NCBI GenBank assembly: GCA_012064415.1
Contig: SSNU01000209.1
Location: 238,262-302,261 of the forward strand
Direction of reading: 5' to 3'
DNA length: 64,000 nt
Origin: Gyrodactylus bullatarudis
Taxonomy: Eukaryota > Platyhelminthes > Monogenea > Gyrodactylidea > Gyrodactylidae
Shown: positions 11,539 through 26,279 of the stretch, one piece after another
Layout: each line of letters starts with the position of its first letter
Numbering within the stretch: the stretch's first letter is position 1
Notes under the pieces: model-generated
The model's database searches: none
Told to the model about the DNA's origin: nothing
Seen by the model: the letters and a program-made list of their open reading frames with translations, nothing else
Program-made: the position numbers and the translations under genes

Positions 11539-14500
11539 ATGTTTTTACGCCTAAAAACTTTTATTGTTCTATTCATAGTGTTTATTTGTATATTTTTCAT
11601 TAATTTTATTTCATTCCAACAAAAAACATTAAACGGTAATGTTCTATCTTTAATATTTATTAAGATGAATACATTGAAAATACAATATACAACAATGAAG
11701 AATATTCTGTTCCAAAAATGCCAAAAAAATCAAACTTTGGAGATTTAGGAGAAGCTGTTATTATTCCATATGATCGACTTCAGGAATCAAAAGATACTTA
11801 TCATATAAATCAATTCAATCTTGTCGCTAGTGACTTGATTGGGAATTATCGTGAACTGCCAGATTATCGACACGACGATTGTCTGACTGATATTCTTCCA
11901 AAACCTGATCAGTTGAAACATTTGAAAACATCCGTCATTATTGTCTTTCATAATGAAGCAAAATCGACTCTCTTGCGAACAATTCATTCAGTTATCTATA
12001 CAACTCCTAAATATCTTTTGCATGAAATCATTCTTGTTGACGATGCCAGTGAACTAGGTAAGGGATGCATTTCATCTATTTCTTTAGATTTCTTGAAGAA
12101 AGAGCTTGAGGATTATGTTAAAACGCTCCTTGTTTCCGCCAAAATAGTCAGAGTGGCTAAACGAGGAGGTCTTATAAATGCTAGAATACTTGGGGCCAAA
12201 GTGGCCACTGGTGGTAGCCTAACATTTCTCGATGCTCACGTAGAATGCACTCAAGGTTGGCTAGTACATTTACTAGCTGAAATTGTTCGCAATAGAAAAA
12301 GCGTTGTTTGTCCGATTATTGATGTGATAGACAACGATAACTTTAGATACATCAAGGGTAAGTATTACCCTTATAGTCTCTCTTCTGTATTATTAATTAT
12401 TTACTTTTCCATTCAACAGTTGGTGAGTAGTCTAAATTAATTTACATTTAATGTTATTTGCTTGTAACACTTTTCATGTTTCATCAATGTATTCTGAGGA
12501 AAATTCGGATTCTGTTATAAACCTGATTTGAACAAGGTTGAGAATTTTTCTTTTTATTTTTGATCCATTAAAAAGTAACAAGAAAAATATCTATGCAATT
12601 GATTACTTTATAAAAATAAAATCTAGAATTCTCAACCTTAGCATTTACCATTTGCTAAAAATATCTCTGTGTAATTCCTCCATGTAACACCTGTTTATAC
12701 ATACATATCTCGATTAATATCTTCATATTCAAGTAATGAAATATTTTTTTCTTGACTCAAGAGTTACTCTCGTTTAATTGTTTACTTTCTCCCTCTCATA
12801 TATGAAATGAAGATGGATAATTTCGAATCAGAATGTAAATTTATTATTTCCTCTAGGAGCTGAGAACACATGGGGTGGATTCGACTGGGACCTAACTTTT
12901 CATTGGTACCATTCGAAACGAGAAATCCCCGAATCTCGTCTTGGCTCCAAACATTCTTCGCCGATCAAGAGCCCAGCTATGGCTGGTGGATTATTCACCA
13001 TCGAGAAGAACTATTTTTATGAGGTAATTTTTCCTTTTTTTAGTAATTTTTTTCGTTTTTATCCTAGAATTAAAATTATTTGATAGTATTTCAAAACATA
13101 AATTCATTAACAGATTGGTGCTTATGATCCAGGAATGGAAATTTGGGGCGGTGAAAACGTTGAAATGTCAGTTAGAATATGGACTTGTGGCGGCCAATTA
13201 TTGCTGCATCCATGTTCCAGAGTTGGTCATGTATTTCGTGAAAAGAGTCCATACTCTTGGCCTGGAGGTGTCTCACATATTCTCACTAGAAATATGATGC
13301 GTACCTCAGAAGTTTGGCTTGATGAATATAGCAAATTCTATCGGGCTTCTCATCCAAGTGAGTCATTCTTTTTATCATTTCAACCATTTTAAATGTCTCG
13401 GGGTACAAAAAAAGATGAAATTAATTGCATTTAAAAAATCTTGGACCAACTCTGATTGGGTCTAGTTTTGAATCTCAAATCTGGACCAGTTAAAATTCTG
13501 AGGTCTTTTTGGATTTTGTCAGATTTTACTCCAAAACTGTCTCAAATAAACTCTCGAATTTACTCAATTTAACTTAACTTTCAAAAGACTAGTTGTGATC
13601 TCGACTATATTTCACCTTTAGTCTCATCACTGAGCATTGAAAAATATAGATTGAGGATATTCAATCCAAGTTTTTATTCTTTCTCTATCCTGATCTAGCG
13701 TCATACAATGATTGCATCTCAGTCTCAGGGTTAAATCCCCTTTGGCTACAAAATATGCTATCATTGTATAAACTTTTATTAACTCAATTAGTTGAAAATT
13801 TCTACAATCTAAGAAGATCCTCATTTTCAGATCTACACTCTGCTTATAATATAATAGATAGTAAATATAAATTATTTCTCTCTAGTATAAAATCCATCAT
13901 GTCCCACATTCGGTCTAAACCTGACTATACTAAGAGTCTTTAATATTCCAATCTTTACTAAATTTCCAGAATGTTTATTGAAAATTCTTAAAAGGTCTAT
14001 TTATTTTTATTGCAAGTTTTTCAACTCCAACCAGATTTTGTTCAATTCTTTCTATTTTTACAAGATGCCCAAACTCAGACAACATATATTTTAATAAGAA
14101 AAAAATGCTGGAAGAGGTTATACATTTATCAAATCTCTAATTCCAAGTTACATATATAAATCGGAGTTTTCTCTCATTTTATAAATGAATCGATATTAAT
14201 TGAGAATATCATGCAAGAAATTAGAAATATAGATTTCATGTCTGATTTAACAAATTCGTGTACTTTAATCGTAAATTGTAATATTCAATAATAAAAATTC
14301 ATATTAATTTAATCCTTGGCTTACACGTAAAAGGTCAGATAATTTATCCATAAAATCTATACCGATCAGAAACCAATCTCCTACATACCACATACTGAAT
14401 CTGTTCTACGTACGTGGAATAACTTTGATACATTTTTTCTTGATTTTTTTATTTCCTCTTGTTTTCCTCTTCATCTCCTTCAAGGGTTTCCATACTAAAT

Positions 14501-17500
14501 TCCTTCTTCTTTTATGATCGATTTTTCTCCCTGTACACTTTTTCTCTTCATTCCTGCTGTTTATAAATAAAAAAATAATAAGGTTATTCAATCGATATTT
14601 TATCTTGATTTATAGCCAATCATTCGATAGATGAAAAATGAATCTGTTACAACAAATATTGAGAATTAAGATTATCCCATTGTCTTATACCTATAGGGCT
14701 TTCATTGATCTTTCCGATAACCGAGAAATTTTGCTATTTTTTTGCTAACACCATTTTCTCGAGAAATATGTCCCCAGAGTTTCTGCCCTAGTTATTAATG
14801 ATTATATTTCTCGAAAAATAACAAAATTTTCAGCAACGATAAATCTACCAATAAGAAATTATTTACAAATAATGAAAGAAATAGTAAAAGAGAATCATAA
14901 TAATATGTAAGCTGAAAAAACACCAAAACTCCCCAATAAGTAGCAGAAATGGAGAGAAAAGTGAAAAAGGTCACAAAATTATGGATTCAAGTGGATATTC
15001 GGACGTTTTTGAAGAACAACATGAATTACTCATTCATAATAAGAAATAAAATTTTATCTAAAATATTATTATCTGATCTGAAGTGTAGGCTTGTGGGAAT
15101 GTGTTAGCAATGAAGGGAGGGGGTACATGTCATAGCAAGATTTTCTCGACTATCATAAAGAAAGGGAATTACAATGATATAGGCTAAAATTACTGCCCCA
15201 ATAATTATTCTCAAAATTCAAAATTGTATTGATTCAGAGAGAAAGTATTAAAATAGGCGTTTAAAAGTCAAGTTACTCAATGATCATTCCTTATCCACAT
15301 TTACCAACAAAGCTGAACAAATACATAAATGGCTATATAGAATAGATTTTTCCCCCTATCAAAAGTCATACAATACATTAGAGTATAGTAGTATAGTGTA
15401 TTTGCCTAAATCAGTTCAAATAAATTTTTTATTATTCCCCTGTTACATTAGGGTTATTGGCTAGAAATAGAGAATATCATAATATCTATTCAATTCCCTC
15501 TAGAACTAGTTTTTAAGTTAGTTTTTCTCAACAGTCTGATATAATAATTGGCTATTATTAGAGCCTCAAAAATATGTGATTATGAAAAAATACTATAAAA
15601 ATTTTAAATGCATTTAAGCCTCATTAAAAAATATGTTTTAGTTTTTACCAAAAATACGCTTATAAATCTCTACTAAAATGTAGTATGCGTGAATCTGATT
15701 AGTCGAGAAGATTTCATAGCGTATATCTCATAATTAACTTGCTCAGTCAATCAAATTCGATGTAGAAAAATCATTTGTGAAATGTTAAAAAATTTATAAA
15801 TATATATGAATATGAATTTATAACTGGGGTCCGATCTTGATTTTGATATCGATTTTGTGAGTTTCAAGTTACGAGCAACTGCTAGAAAAAATATGCAATT
15901 TTGAGGCCCTTGACTAAGGACCCCTGTGGGAGAGGTATGATTCAGTATATTTAATTTATTGTCTGATGATACAATCATTTAACTTCCTAACCTCCTGGCT
16001 AGAGGTCTTGCTAAAATTTTAACAATATTGAAATACAGTAATAATAATTATTATAAATGATTATCATGATCCAACAGCCATGAAAGTTGGTCATTGGTCA
16101 ACTATCCCCTTCGTGAGAAAATCTAATTTCAATTTTTGATCATTTACGGCTTCGAAATCAAAGAAATTTTATGATCTAAAATATTTGAACGAATTTGATC
16201 ATGATAATTATGACTTCGCGTGAAAATTTTTTTATAGCCTTGTCGCTTTGAAATCAACCAATTCCAGATTCATTATAGGGGCATATTTGATAACAAAGTT
16301 TTGACTCCAGTTGTTAAACTCTTGAATTTTCTTTTGTATCTAAAATTTGACCTCAGTGTTTTCAAATAATTGGAATCAACTACAGGCAACGATATCAGTG
16401 CCATTAATCAATTTCTGCTTCCTTTTCCCCACTCCACACTCACACCCCCACAACTAGTTTTGATTGAGAAATAATCCAAAGATTATAAGATTAAAGTAAT
16501 TTTATTCTGCTTAAAGATAAATAGAAAGAAACATCACCAAGTGTGTAATCTCGATATTCTGTGATATTCTCTCTCGTTTTTCGTCTTATGGATAAAAAGA
16601 AGGATGGGAAGAGTTGACTTGAACGATGATCCATTTTTGATCCCCTTACAAAGTAACTATGACTCTAATTAGATTTCTGTCTCTACTCGATCATATTTCA
16701 CGAATAAATTGAAGTTTACAAATTTCCATCTTCCTTTTCAAAGATATTCTTCCTTTGGCAATACACTAGGATTGATAAAAATTCTATACAAACCGTATAT
16801 TCAAGTTGAGAATTTTTCTTGTACAATTTCATTGATTTTAACCTAAAGATAATTTTTTAAAGGACATTGCTGTTATTGGAAGTTCTATCTTTACTTTTCT
16901 TTGATCTCTGTAAGTGGAATCTTAGTTAATTCGAAAGGAAGTTAGTTCTTGTTTCAGAAAAGTTGTTGAAAAATTATTCCAAGATTCTGTAAAACAGAAT
17001 TATGGCTTAAGAAAGTTACTTGTATTTGAGCCAATGGAATGGGTTAATCATACATGATAAATTATCATTGATAATAAATTCAAAAAACTTTTATTCTCAT
17101 CTCTGAGGATTCTGGGAGTAGTCTTGTGAAGATACCGATATATTATCTTGATATTTCCTATTGGACCTTTCTTGTTTGTCCATCAGGTACTGTTTATTTT
17201 CTAGACACATTGATAAAGTTTATTTAATGTTGAACTAAAGCTATGAAGCGTGAAGAATATTAGTATGAAACCATTTTTAGTGAAGATTTTAAAAATACAT
17301 CTCAATACTGCAAATTTGTAATTCTCTTTCATCTTCCCCATATACCCAATTTATAATTTTTAGATTAATCAAGTTTCTACATCAAATTGAATCTTGTGTT
17401 TGATCTCGTTCAGAGAAAAAAGTATTTTTCATAGACCATAGCTGTCCAGTCTTTTTAGACACACACATGTTTAACCCGTCAAACCCATGAAATAACCAAA

Positions 17501-20500
17501 TATTTTAGAATTTGAATAAAAGCTGAATATTCTGGTCACATAGTTGTAATCACCACAAAAATGTTGATGATAAACTTTTCTTTTACTCTTTCTACGTTAT
17601 CGTCTTGAAGGTTATCAAGATTTCAATTGGATACCTTGAACAATATCTCTCTAAAAGCATTCTCCTGTGTTTTAATGTAGAGAATCATTTTGTATTTTGA
17701 CAAGTGTACCATGTCTATTTGCACTCTACAATATACAAACTGGTCTGTACCGTCATCATTTTCTCACAATCTTTTATTTAATCATCTTTTTATACATTTT
17801 TCTTGAGAAATTTATTACACCTCATATAAATCGATGCCATCAGAAAGAAAAGATTGGTTTTTTCATACAAATAAGGGCTTCAAATTCTTTTTACATGCTG
17901 TTTTTTTGCAGAAAATTATCTTCACATTTTCCTTGTCCTAAATGTAAACTATTTTTATCAAAAGTAATTATTCACCGGTGAATCCTTGTCCGAGAACAAA
18001 GTCGCTTTCACAATTAAACTCTAGTTAGAAAATCAGAGGGAATCCCATTTATAAGCGCTAGTGATAACCACCTCACCCCCATCTTTGCCGAAGAAAAGAG
18101 ACTGTTGCCGCAATACTCGTTGTATTTGCATTAGGAAAATATACGCCTTGTATTAGAAACATTTCCCTAGTTAATTCTTTCTGTCTAAAATTATGCAAAA
18201 TTCCTTAATGATTATAATGGAACGGCTATTTATTTTGTTCGTATGAACATATTTCATTTCTTGAATAAAAATCTGTAAAGTTCCTCTCTAAACATAGATA
18301 ATAATTAACAATATTTAGAATCACATTACTATCGAGACGATAAAAAATTGCCTCAAATTTGATTTGTCTTACAGATTATTTGAATTCTTTTATAATTTCC
18401 AATAAATCCTTGAGTAAATTTTTTCTCAATTCAAAAATAAATATTGACCAAAAATACTGATGCAAATATCAATTGTGGGAATGTGTTAGCAGTAAAAATA
18501 GCTCGGCTATAATATAGGATCCTTATTCGTTTTGGAATTCTATTTTATTCCATCAACAATTGCTTCACACTTAAGTTAAAGCAAACTCTACAAGAATACA
18601 GTCCATTGATTGAAATTTCCCCCTTTTCGTAACCTACTGTTTACAATCCATTCATCCTTGGTAAAAGTGAAGTAACACCCTCTCTTCTAAAGCTCTTCTT
18701 AATCTACTATCCACTATATTATCATCATCTATAGATTACACTCTCACCTTAATTCAATTTCACTATCATAATATCTATTCTTAGTTACATAATACCATCT
18801 CCCCTACCCACATCACTATTATTCTTTGTTGAATGAGAATTTTGGTCTTTCCAATTACCAGCTGAAATAGTAATATTTGTATTATGAGAGATTATCCTCA
18901 TCCACAAAAAGAGGTGAATATTTCTTTGATGAATAATAATTTCATATCCAATCACAGCACTCCCATGCAAAGAGTCTTGGAGTCACAATGGATTTACTCA
19001 ACTCCAAGTACTCCCTCTCCTGTCTGTAATAAATCTCATATTCCTTTTGAACTCTTAAAAAATAAAGTCTCTATTTATTATACTTACAAAGGTTAACTAG
19101 AAATATTTCGTTCTAGGTACTTAGGTAATATATCCAATGGGCTAATCCATTATCAAATAAGACGTTCCTGTGGGATTCATTACCTAAGCACCTAAAATAA
19201 CTAATAATTGTGGTTTTTATTGATGAGCTCATTCATTTGTTATACAAATGTTTCTCTTTTGCTGGTTGAGCTCATGAAGAAATAAAAAGATGAAGCAGTA
19301 AATAAAAGTACAAACAAACCTTCCCCCTAATAATGTAGTAAAAATGAGAAGAAATGCACGAGTAATTTTTAATTCATAATCTCCGTCTAGGAACAATAAA
19401 TTCTGCTACATGTCAGGCCAGAGCAATTTGTTCAATGTCAAGATGAAAAAAATATTGATAATCTTTACTCATGAGTCATGAGTCGTGACTTATTTTCTGG
19501 GATCTTGATTCTAATGCAAAAACTATTCATTTATGGATTCTTTTAATACTCTTATATCTATATCTTGTCTTTGGGTCCGTAGATATGCATCTATTATTAA
19601 GAAATTTTCCGAATCTTCTTCAATTCAAAATATGGCCTATCTGATTGTTTGAATCTTACTGAACCTCAAAGCAGTTATGGCCAAAACTAAAATTGACTGT
19701 TCAAAATCTCTCCTTTTTTCTCGCCTTCATTAACCAGATGATGAATCGAATTAAATTTCAGTTTCGTTTTACAATCAGATTAACTTATTGATATAATATT
19801 TTAAAAACCATCATTTTGACAATTTCGTTATTCAGATATTTATACTTTATCTTATTTATAGATTATAATAATCATTTTAATTTAGACATATATTTTTGTA
19901 CCTTTCTATAAATATTATTATATAACCTACCTATTAACTTATTATTGAAAAATTCCAAGAATCACCCCCTATTTTTATTATACAGAACTTATCTTAGATC
20001 ATCTTCCCTAAATACCTACTTCTGATGTTTCTAACAGAATCAATTGATAGAATATTTCTAGAGAATCAAAGGTTTTATTTCACCTCAATCTTGTTCATAA
20101 GAGGCAATTCAGCTCAATTGCTCAGGATTACTTTTTCACGAATATCTCTTCTTTTTTTGTCATAATTTTCAACTCTTGATGAATAAACCAAACAGAATGA
20201 TCATTGAATTATCCATTTATCATATCAATTTCTGACTACCAGCCTTCTCACACCCGCCCTCTTCCATATCCATATATGAATGAGGATAATCTTCCCATCT
20301 TTTTGTGTAATTACGTTGTCCATTCCTTTCTTTCTTCATTCTCTCATTTTTAAGGACGCTATCCCCCTCTTTCTTTATCTCACATTCACTTTGGAATTTG
20401 GAAGGAACAATTTCCTCTTTTTTTCTCCTCTGACATAAAATTATTTTAATAATAATCTAAAACAAAACCACTACGTTATCATGGAAATAAAAGAGTGTCC

Positions 20501-23500
20501 TTATGATTTTTCAGTTCAAAAATCGTTCATGTAATACATGTATATATTATACATGTTTAAACCTAGATATTTCAAGTCTCTAACATCTAGCAAGGATATA
20601 AATTATATTTTCCTATTTCCTATACTTACCCTTTATTCATAGTAGGCTTTTTCCAAAGGTTTACATACATTAAAATCTGAATATGTTGACATAAAGATTA
20701 GAAATTACTAATAATTTTTCCTCCGAATAATCAGAAAGACAAGGAAAGAAAAATGGATGCAATTTCGATATTTAAAACATATATTTATCAAATTGAATTT
20801 TTTTTCTTAGGGGAACCCATAGTTATTCAATCCTGTATTGCCTCTTTATTTTATTGAATTTAGTGCCATTTCGTCATTTAAATATTAATAGTCTAGTTTA
20901 CTTGAACCAGAATCGTTTTTATCTAACGGCAGTTGGCATATGCTTCAATTATTGATTATAATGTTTGTTGAAAGTTGTTCTGAAATAATTTCAATTTTCT
21001 TATCATTATTTCGTCATTTAGCAAATTTTATCGATTGTATAAACTTTTTTCTCTGTATTTAAAATATTTTTTCATTATGAAATCGTTTCAATCATGTGTG
21101 ATCAGAACTAAAGTTGATTACTAACATATAATTTTGAATCAAATTCAGATTTAGGATAAAAAATACTTTGGTAATAAACCCTGTTCTAGGCAATGTGATA
21201 AATTATCAGTGATAATCTTATGATAACACTTTCTTTTTTAGACCATTTTCATTGATTGGACTTTCTTTCCAGATCATTTTTTTCGATTATGCAAGTGAAA
21301 AATCTAACCCTGAATATTGCTTGCAGAAGCATTAACGAAATCTGACTTTGATGAAAAAGATCTTTAGTTTTTGTTATTGGAAAATTCAAAGGATCATCTG
21401 ACGAATAGGTACCTTAGTTGACCACTCTTATCTTATATTAGTAGCTTATTTTGAAGCCTTTGTCGATATTGTTAGAGCAAATTGTAAAAATGACCAAAGT
21501 TGACTAATAACTTTTTTCACTCATCTTTAAGAATCCTGTAGAAAATCTATGACTAAATAAATTCCTGAAGTAAACACTTAAGCTTCCTCCCCCCCTAACA
21601 CTTGCATTATTTTCCAGCCTTCTTCACCATAAATTTGAAGCCTAACAAGCTTACCTCCTCCATCCTGCTTCAACTTTATCGATTAATCTCTCTTTGTCAT
21701 GAATCATTCTTTTTAGAATGACAAGCCCACACCACATGTTGAACCTACAATGTTAAAAATATCAATAAAATAAAAATTCTAAACTTTTTCTCAATAAGTC
21801 ATAAATTATCTTGCGAGATAAATCTTAATTTTATGTGAATTTGAGAATAAATCAAGCAAGATGAATAGGACAAAATAATTCGGAAATATTTGTGTACATT
21901 TAAAAATTATGTATTAAATAAATTCAGCTTCTGGTACTAATGATATGGGCGATATTACTGAACGAAAAGAGCTGAGGAAGAAACTTCAATGCTTACATTT
22001 TCGATGGTACCTTGAAAATGTTTACCCCGAGTGTCCTATTCCTGCTGATACCGTTGCACTGGGAAATGTAAGTTATTTTATTGAAGCTTTCATTCATATA
22101 TATGATATTACCCTTGGTGTTATTTGAATAGGTGAAAAATACCGCCACTAATTTTTGCCTTGATTCAATGAGTACTGCCACCACTGCTCAAATAGCTAGA
22201 TGCCATTCCCTCGGAGGCCATCAAACGCTCGCCTTTGACAAATCTGGCTTTCTCCGATTCAACAACAACAGATGCATATTCGCTCAAGATGTCAACTCTG
22301 AAATTCTTATTGAAACCTGCTCCAAGCGTAATACTGGTGCCATTTTCCGATACAACGACAATGTAAGTTCAATTCACCTTTTTAATTCATACTGATTGAT
22401 AACATATAATTCCAATATTCTCTCTTATTTATTACAGAAGCTTATTCATCAAAAGACAAACACATGCTTAGAAGTCTTTCAAGATTTATCTCTATCCTAC
22501 AAACTAAGAATAGGTTAGTTTCCATGATGAACATTATTTGTTGTTGTTGTTAAATCTCATGTTGTGATGATAGCATCTCCATAATTGAAGGAGAGTCCAC
22601 TTTTTGAAATTATAGTCTTTCGTATTTTTTCCCTTTGGAAAAGAGGAACTGCCTTAATTAAAATATCATGGGAATGTTTCCCTTTGATGATTATCTCCTC
22701 TTTTTGTATATGTATTTATGAAATGGAGGTCTTTTTATGATGATCTTTGTTCATCAGTTCATAATTTTCTTCCTTCCTTCCTATATATGAGTCATGTATA
22801 ATGATGATGATGATTCCTTTAAATGCGCACTATTGGATCTTTTTTCTTTCATTCGTCTCTTGAATCTAAACAACTCTTCACATTTGTATGAACAACCATG
22901 TATTATTTCATCGGTTATTAAGATTTATGAGTTTAAATAAAATTCTCAATTTATTCATCAAGAAATAGAATTTGGTCAATATTTTTTGGAATCTATACCC
23001 ACTTTCACGATGAGAAAATGATCAAAAAGGATCACGATAAGACAAGAAAATTTCGATGTATTCTTCATTTTTTAGGGATCTTGAATCATCAAAATTTCAT
23101 CGATTTTCAAGTAGGGAAAATGATCAAAATATCAAAATTCAATTTTCACACGATCACGGGGTGATTCTCAGAAATCAGATTCAGCATATTTGATTTCTTT
23201 GTGTAGTCAGGATCCTAAAAATTAACTTTCCAATACTTCCTTTTTCAACGCAAAGTGTTAAATAAATGAGAATTTGGCATAATTTCCCTGGAAATTGATT
23301 TTAAATTTCTTCGCCATATCGTTGGCCTCATGATCTAAATTCCAAAAATTCTTGATCAAATTCAAATTCTTGATGAAAAAATAGATGCCCATCTTCAAAT
23401 TAACTAACTCTAGCAGCCAAAGATTATTAGCATCTCCTTTCTTCGTTACGCTTTATGTTGATCAATGAGTTAGGGGTTCCTTTGTTCATTATAGATTTTT

Positions 23501-24123
23501 CTCAGACTTGACACACTCACAAATAAGAATTTCCACCTGGAATCAGACAAACATTCTCTTTAATTTGGTCAAAAAATAATTTTCATTCAACAGCAGTTGT
23601 TATGGTAATGTATTCTATTATATTCTTCATTTTTGTAAAGTGTAACTAACAATTTGTATTGAGAAACCAATTTTTCACTTCTACACTATATTAACAGGGT
23701 GTAGGTTTAAAAAATATTGATCTTTGCAATTACTTTATTAAAAACTATGGTATTGTTTTTAGTGTAGAAATTATGTTCTAACATTGTATTTCTCTCTATT
23801 GTGTAACATGAAATGTAACAAATTATCAATTAATATCTAAAATAGTATTCAAAGTATTCCTATCGGTTGACATCCATCAGTTTATAACTTTTGAACCAAC
23901 TTGATATTTCAGTTAAATCTTTACTTTCGTTCTATAGTTCTGAGTTGACTTTAGGCCAAGACGCTAATTTATGATAATCATTTATATTTATCATAATGAG
24001 TTATAATGGAAAATTTGTTGAAAAATGACTCAATAAATTTCAATAATTTGATCCTTTTTTTCAGCGCCATGTTCTCTGGATAATTCGTATCAAAATTGGG
24101 AAATGGACCCATTCAACGCATAA
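11539..24123 (+). CDS. Polypeptide N-acetylgalactosaminyltransferase
   Basis: Starts mucin-type O-glycosylation by adding GalNAc to Ser/Thr in the Golgi; type II membrane protein. Eight exons: 11539-11635 (or -11587), 11665-12357, 12857-13023, 13114-13357, 21928-22067, 22132-22362, 22438-22513, 24065-24123; all phases agree and give about 568 residues with the longer exon 1. Domains: signal anchor about 7-27, GT-A catalytic domain with the metal site D-A-H near residue 222, the GGFDWDL and SPAMAGGLF motifs, WGGEN, HVFR and WLDEY, the [15 protein letters not shown] linker, and a ricin-type lectin domain with CLD, CLE and a final QNW. Ends DPFNA-stop; AATAAA at 24193-24198. Closest subfamily unclear. 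Exon 1 splicing is uncertain (29- or 77-nt intron). Confidence 0.95.
13358..21927 (+). other. 8.6-kb intron of the GalNAc-transferase gene
   Basis: Separates the catalytic exons from the linker and lectin exons. It is AT-rich with no convincing nested gene. Around 16,080-16,370 there is a degenerate member of the palindrome superfamily. A 19-bp word, TTGTGGGAATGTGTTAGCA, occurs at 15,091-15,109 and 18,473-18,491. At 19,115-19,200 there is an imperfect inverted repeat built on CTTAGGTAAT and ATTACCTAAG. Confidence 0.6.
22900..23420. repeat. Palindrome-superfamily copy in GALNT intron
   Basis: Lies in the intron between 22513 and 24065. It carries family phrases: TTTTTTGGAATCTA near 22,983, GGGATCTTGAATCATC near 23,076, GATTTTCAAGTAGGG, and the end-like CCCATCTTCAAATTAACTAA near 23,390. 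The two halves are less alike than in the copies at 47-54 kb, so this looks older. Confidence 0.5.
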
Positions 24124-24901
24124 AATTGAAGTTATTATTATTGGAAATTACTTTTTCTTCAACTCAGCATCCGGAAAAAGGTATACAATGTAAATAAACG
24201 AGAAAAGAATGTTTTATATTTTTTCTATCACCATGGAAAGCTATCATCATATCTATTATCACGGTTATTTTACCATACATTATTATTATTAATATTATTC
24301 GAAAAAGAAATTATAGCTTTTTTCAGAGGACCATATTATATGTATATTTAAGTGCCTTCTTTCGATATGAATAATAGTCGAATGATCTCAATATATCTTG
24401 AAAATTCTTTTTTATATTTTTTTTTCTAATCCAATCTAGTCAGCCTTCTACGTTTAGTGTTATTTTGATCCAAAATATTATGCATTTACTATCAAGTAGT
24501 CATGCGATTTAATAAAGGAAACGCGATAGCAAGTCGTTTATTTAAAAAAAGATAAAAAAGAACTTTTTATTTTCTTACAATAATTTCTCTCATCACAATA
24601 ATTTTTTGTCGCTTGATAATAAATAATATACATAAATATACATTGCTAGTTTTACCTTGACAATAAAGGTCGGGATGCTTGAATGTTTTTCATAGAACAG
24701 AACAGAGAGTCCGATAATCAATCGCATTCAATTTCTCCATCAATCAAAGATTGAATGGAAAATTCAAACGATTCTCACTAGGGTGCTGACGTGAAAAAAA
24801 TAAATGACCTGTCATATGTCTCAGGTTTTAAATTAAGCACACGATAATTACAAAATTAATCAATATCAAATCATAAAGGTAATAGGTGGAGATCTTCCAG
24901 T

Positions 24902-26056
24902 TCAAAGTTCCATGTAGACATTCTTTGAGTGGGCATATTGTTTCATTTTGAAGTCATCTATTGTCATTATGTCACGCCAGTCAATGACTTCTTTACTGTT
25001 GCAGTAACCTTTGAGCTGGAGGAGATCCATGAGATTTTTCCGTATACCCAGGTTGTATGGAGACCTGATCGACTTGTAATGATTATGGGAATGTTTAGAG
25101 CCATCTGAATAAAAAATTCCTTATTCAAATTGTAACTGAAAACTTGATTGAGTATATAAATTCAAGCTATTAGTTTTGTTGGACCCCCTTTCACTATTGA
25201 GTAATCAATCATTAGGGTTAATTGCAATAAAAGGTACATCTCCTTCTATTTCATGGGGTGCTTAATATCTACGGTTTTGAGTTACGCTGGACAATCTTTT
25301 CTAATTCCAAAATATCGAGATCAATTCTTCAAATCTTGAAGTTAGTGAAACAAAACCTCAACAAATGAATTTATTCATACGTACCCTAATATTAAATACT
25401 TGCAATGAATTAATAGGATTGATAATTATAACCCAAGGTGTCATGAAAAATTCCAATTGATTCTGATCAAAAGTTTCTGAAGATGAGAATTTGCTATTTT
25501 TACAAAAAAAAACTCAATATTTTTCTAGCTTTATAATATGCATAGCTTATGTCAATATATATACCTTTAGAGTTTTCAGCAAGAAATTCAGGATACCGAT
25601 AAGAGTTCATTTGCTCATTTGTGGTTATATTCAGAATGATTGCCTGTCTAATGTTGATGATGAACATGATGGTGATCCATACAAAGTAGAAGAAGGACAA
25701 TGTCACATCTAACATGAGTATTGGATGGCAATAGGAGAAACTCTGCATGTGTATTATTCGATGGACGAATTCGGACAGGTTATCAAAGTCACTTGTGTAA
25801 AATGAAGCAGCACATGAGCTAACATCAGCATAACGATAATATTGTATTGTAAGGCCAATATTTAGAGATAAAGCAATCATTAAACATGAGAGGTAGAGAA
25901 TGAAATATTTCATATTTTTGTATCCGACACAGTTGTAAATCCAAGGACAATGATGATCAAACTTTCCGACGCACTTGTTGCAATACTGGCAATGTTTTGC
26001 TCGTAATGGCTTGAATATTAAACATGTAGAACAAAATTTGCCCAATAGAGTGAGAT
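24902..26056 (-). CDS. DHHC palmitoyltransferase, HIP14/ZDHHC17-like, 3' exons
   Basis: S-acyltransferase that attaches palmitate to Cys of target proteins in Golgi or vesicle membranes. Two exons are visible: 26056-25565 and 25104-24902, joined in phase 1, together about 231 residues to the stop. Exon 1 has the full zinc-binding Cys-rich domain CSTC..KP.RAKHC..CNKC ending in the catalytic DHHCPW..NCVG, two hydrophobic membrane segments, and [14 protein letters not shown], the TTxE motif in the form typical of HIP14. Exon 2 continues [21 protein letters not shown] and ends with a VIDW motif and an acidic tail, also HIP14-like. The ankyrin-repeat and N-terminal membrane exons expected upstream were not found; a Penelope-like element lies just upstream. 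Partial gene, or upstream exons hidden in 28-41 kb. Confidence 0.88.
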
Positions 26057-26279
26057 CTGAATGGGAAAGAAAGAGATAAATTTGAAAAGTCTATACAAAA
26101 TCTTTGCATATTCATCGTATTGAAGAGCTGTAATTTGAATTATTATAAGATGGATTCAAGAAATTATATATAAATATAATCGACAGCTCACTACGATAGG
26201 TTCCTTTGAAAATTGAAATTGTAAATATGGTTGAGGTTCAGTAAAGTTTAGAGAATCTATGACTTTAACATAAATCTCA

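Noticed and set aside
18785..19096. Overlapping frames in the GALNT intron with some Ser/Pro content
   Set aside because: No splice sites consistent with the host gene, no similarity, and frames on both strands are equally open.
22670..22820. Short TGATGATGATGAT-type simple repeat near 22,800
   Set aside because: Only a few units; ordinary low-complexity sequence.
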